From Lederbergia citrisecunda (lineage in GTDB: Bacteria; Bacillota; Bacilli; Bacillales; Bacillaceae_C), in the NCBI RefSeq assembly GCF_018343695.1, contig NZ_JAGYPJ010000001.1, positions 2,715,992 to 2,779,991 of the forward strand: a DNA stretch of 64,000 bases, given 5' to 3'. A program made the position numbers and the translations under genes. The notes under the pieces were generated by a model. It saw nothing but the letters and a program-made list of their open reading frames with translations. It was not told the origin of the DNA and ran no database searches. Every line of letters begins with the position of its first letter. Position 1 is the first letter of the stretch. Below, in pieces: positions 62,535-64,000 of this stretch.

Positions 62535-64000
62535 ATGTATAACCAACCATTACTTTCAAATATACAATCCTATAGCCAAGAACTTAAGAGCCTGCTTGAC
62601 CCTAGGAGTGAAGTGCATGAAAAACTTATTCAAAAGGGGATGATTCTTTTTCGTCAGCAGCTAGTCTATGGCGTAAAATTCTCTAATGAAAAAGTTGAGG
62701 CTAAAGTCCAGGATGTCACTCCCGTAAATGTGGAGTTATCTTTCGATCATCCATCCAACAGTACGTGTACTTGTCCAGAACAAGGAATTTGTCGTCATCA
62801 AATGGCACTATTTTTCACGGTTTTAAGTAGAGCTCAAAGTGTCTTTATATGGCTGCAAGAATGGAAAAACCATTATCAGGTTGCCGACATCCTCTCTACT
62901 TTACAACGTGGCTCTGATTTATTAGAAAAGGTGCCTCCACGAATGGAAAAAAGTCCGGAGCAATGGATTGATCGCATTCGAAATGCGTACCATCATGTCT
63001 CCGCTAAAAATTTTTATGAACTTGAAGAATGGGCGAGAGTTTGTTATAAACGTCTGCTTGGCTTTGCACCTGTTGAACGAGAATGGAAACCATTGTTTCA
63101 ACTATTTGCAGCCTGTGAGTCATTAAAAGTGATCAATTCACTTGCTTCAGAACCAAAAAAACGAGCACATTTACGGTCGTTTACAGAGCAGATGCTTGAG
63201 GAAGCGGATGAGGCTTTGTCTAAGCTTACAACGACTGCTTCACCATTCGCTTTCGATGAGTATTTTCATTTTTTACGTGAGAAAAGCCATACTTTTTTAG
63301 AAGATGAGACTGTTTTTCCAACCGAGTTTACTGATATTTACATGAAGCTTTGGTCAGCCTTATTTAAAAGGAAACGGGATTTACGTCAGGAATGGGATCG
63401 GCTAATAGCGCGTATGGACGAAGACCATGATGAGCGAATCGATATTGCCTATATTCATATCGCGATCCTATTGGAAGAGGATGATAAGGCGATTGAACAG
63501 ATGAAAAATCTTGGTTCCGCCATTGCTCCCTATACTTTGCGTTGGATGAACATGCTGCAAAATGATCGTATGAGAGATAGACTCAATCATTATTTGCCCG
63601 TTTTCATCGATCAAATTACAACTTTTATTTCCTCCTTGACCCACAGCTACGAACAGGCACAATTTACAAGGGCATTGTTTCAAATTTTAGACAGCAATAC
63701 TGCTTTATATCTCGATTCTTCCCTTTTAGAAAAGGTGTATATGAAATTACTGCCTTATAGTCGCTTCCAATATAATGAATATTTACTTGCCAAAAAAGAT
63801 TATAAAAAGTGGGCAGAGTTGCAAGTTTACACAAAAAATAGCCTTGATTACATTGATAAGCATACTATTGATATTGTTGCAAAAAATGAGCCAGCGGCAC
63901 TCAAACCACTATATCACGAAACAATTACTACTCTTATCAATAATCGCGGTCGAGATTCATATAAACGAGCTGTTCGCTATTTGAAAAGACTCCAAAAGCT
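62535..64000 (+). CDS. SWIM zinc-finger protein (YwqB-like), 3' end outside window
   Basis: The ATG at 62535 lies 9 nt after GGAGG and the frame is open for 488 codons to the window edge. Near residue 75 the segment STCTCPEQGICRHQMALFF has the CxCx(n)CxH pattern of SWIM zinc fingers. The rest is helical and hydrophilic (MYNQPLLSNIQSYSQELKSL at the start; WIDRIRNAYHHVSAKNFYEL; LPVFIDQITTFISSL). In Bacillus such proteins (YwqB-type) are encoded next to a SNF2-family helicase. If that holds here, the helicase gene lies just beyond the right edge. The function is probably in DNA transactions, but unproven. Confidence 0.8.
   Translation, partial: MYNQPLLSNIQSYSQELKSLLDPRSEVHEKLIQKGMILFRQQLVYGVKFSNEKVEAKVQDVTPVNVELSFDHPSNSTCTCPEQGICRHQMALFFTVLSRAQSVFIWLQEWKNHYQVADILSTLQRGSDLLEKVPPRMEKSPEQWIDRIRNAYHHVSAKNFYELEEWARVCYKRLLGFAPVEREWKPLFQLFAACESLKVINSLASEPKKRAHLRSFTEQMLEEADEALSKLTTTASPFAFDEYFHFLREKSHTFLEDETVFPTEFTDIYMKLWSALFKRKRDLRQEWDRLIARMDEDHDERIDIAYIHIAILLEEDDKAIEQMKNLGSAIAPYTLRWMNMLQNDRMRDRLNHYLPVFIDQITTFISSLTHSYEQAQFTRALFQILDSNTALYLDSSLLEKVYMKLLPYSRFQYNEYLLAKKDYKKWAELQVYTKNSLDYIDKHTIDIVAKNEPAALKPLYHETITTLINNRGRDSYKRAVRYLKRLQK

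Noticed and set aside
1-64000. CRISPR arrays, tRNA or rRNA genes, intact transposases, prophage
   Set aside because: I looked for evenly spaced direct repeats, cloverleaf-like segments and transposase motifs and found none that were convincing.

Overview
The window looks like a chromosomal segment of a low-GC, Gram-positive, probably spore-forming Bacillaceae bacterium. The evidence is the AT-rich sequence, GGAGG-type ribosome binding sites with frequent TTG and GTG starts, sigma-A promoters with 17-nt spacers, intrinsic terminators, a YjcZ-type glycine-rich small protein, and wall teichoic acid genes of the Bacillus/Staphylococcus type. The species cannot be named from this sequence alone. 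Almost everything here builds, exports, anchors or remodels the cell envelope.

Left flank (1-5600): three secreted proteins. Two are SH3-repeat wall proteins, one cut by the window edge and one carrying a GH73 glucosaminidase domain. They are paralogs in opposite orientation and flank a secreted beta-sandwich repeat protein. Next (5800-9800) come an alpha-toroid glycan-processing-like protein, a PP-loop ATPase of unknown substrate, and a decayed gene.

Polysaccharide block (9850-31200, all minus strand): a TagGH-type ABC exporter, UDP-GlcNAc 2-epimerase, a heparinase II/III-like protein, and a tightly packed run of glycosyltransferases. In that run two multi-domain glycosyltransferases alternate with two methyltransferases that have long C-terminal coiled coils. 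A UDP-ManNAc dehydrogenase and two GT4 enzymes sit at its head. Epimerase plus dehydrogenase would supply UDP-ManNAcA, so an acidic polymer is likely. The methyltransferase/coiled-coil proteins beside multi-domain polymerases and an ABC exporter resemble the logic of the Gram-negative WbdD/WbdA/Wzm-Wzt chain-length system. A 1198-residue protein at 27608-31204 fuses a polyol-phosphate transferase to a GT4 enzyme whose two halves are separated by four GW modules.

Teichoic acid block (31551-49891): tarI, tarJ, tarK-like, tarL-like, tarD, tarB-like, a second TagGH-type exporter, a pyruvyltransferase with a coiled-coil tail, another TarL-like transferase, an LCP ligase (tagU/lytR), tagO and tagA. 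Together these give a nearly complete route to a poly(ribitol phosphate)-type wall teichoic acid on an undecaprenyl-PP-GlcNAc-ManNAc linkage unit.

Right flank (50200-64000): a large secreted subtilase, a two-gene membrane/adaptor operon, yjcZ, nagA-nagB, two divergent NlpC/P60 hydrolases (one LytE-like) with WalR-like boxes between them, a dispersed repeat element, and the start of a SWIM zinc-finger gene.

Several intergenic stretches are decayed genes: an M14 carboxypeptidase, an SH3/amidase_3 autolysin, a GNAT acetyltransferase, a membrane-helix protein and one unidentified gene. I saw no tRNA, rRNA, CRISPR array or intact transposase. All family calls were made by eye from translated motifs.
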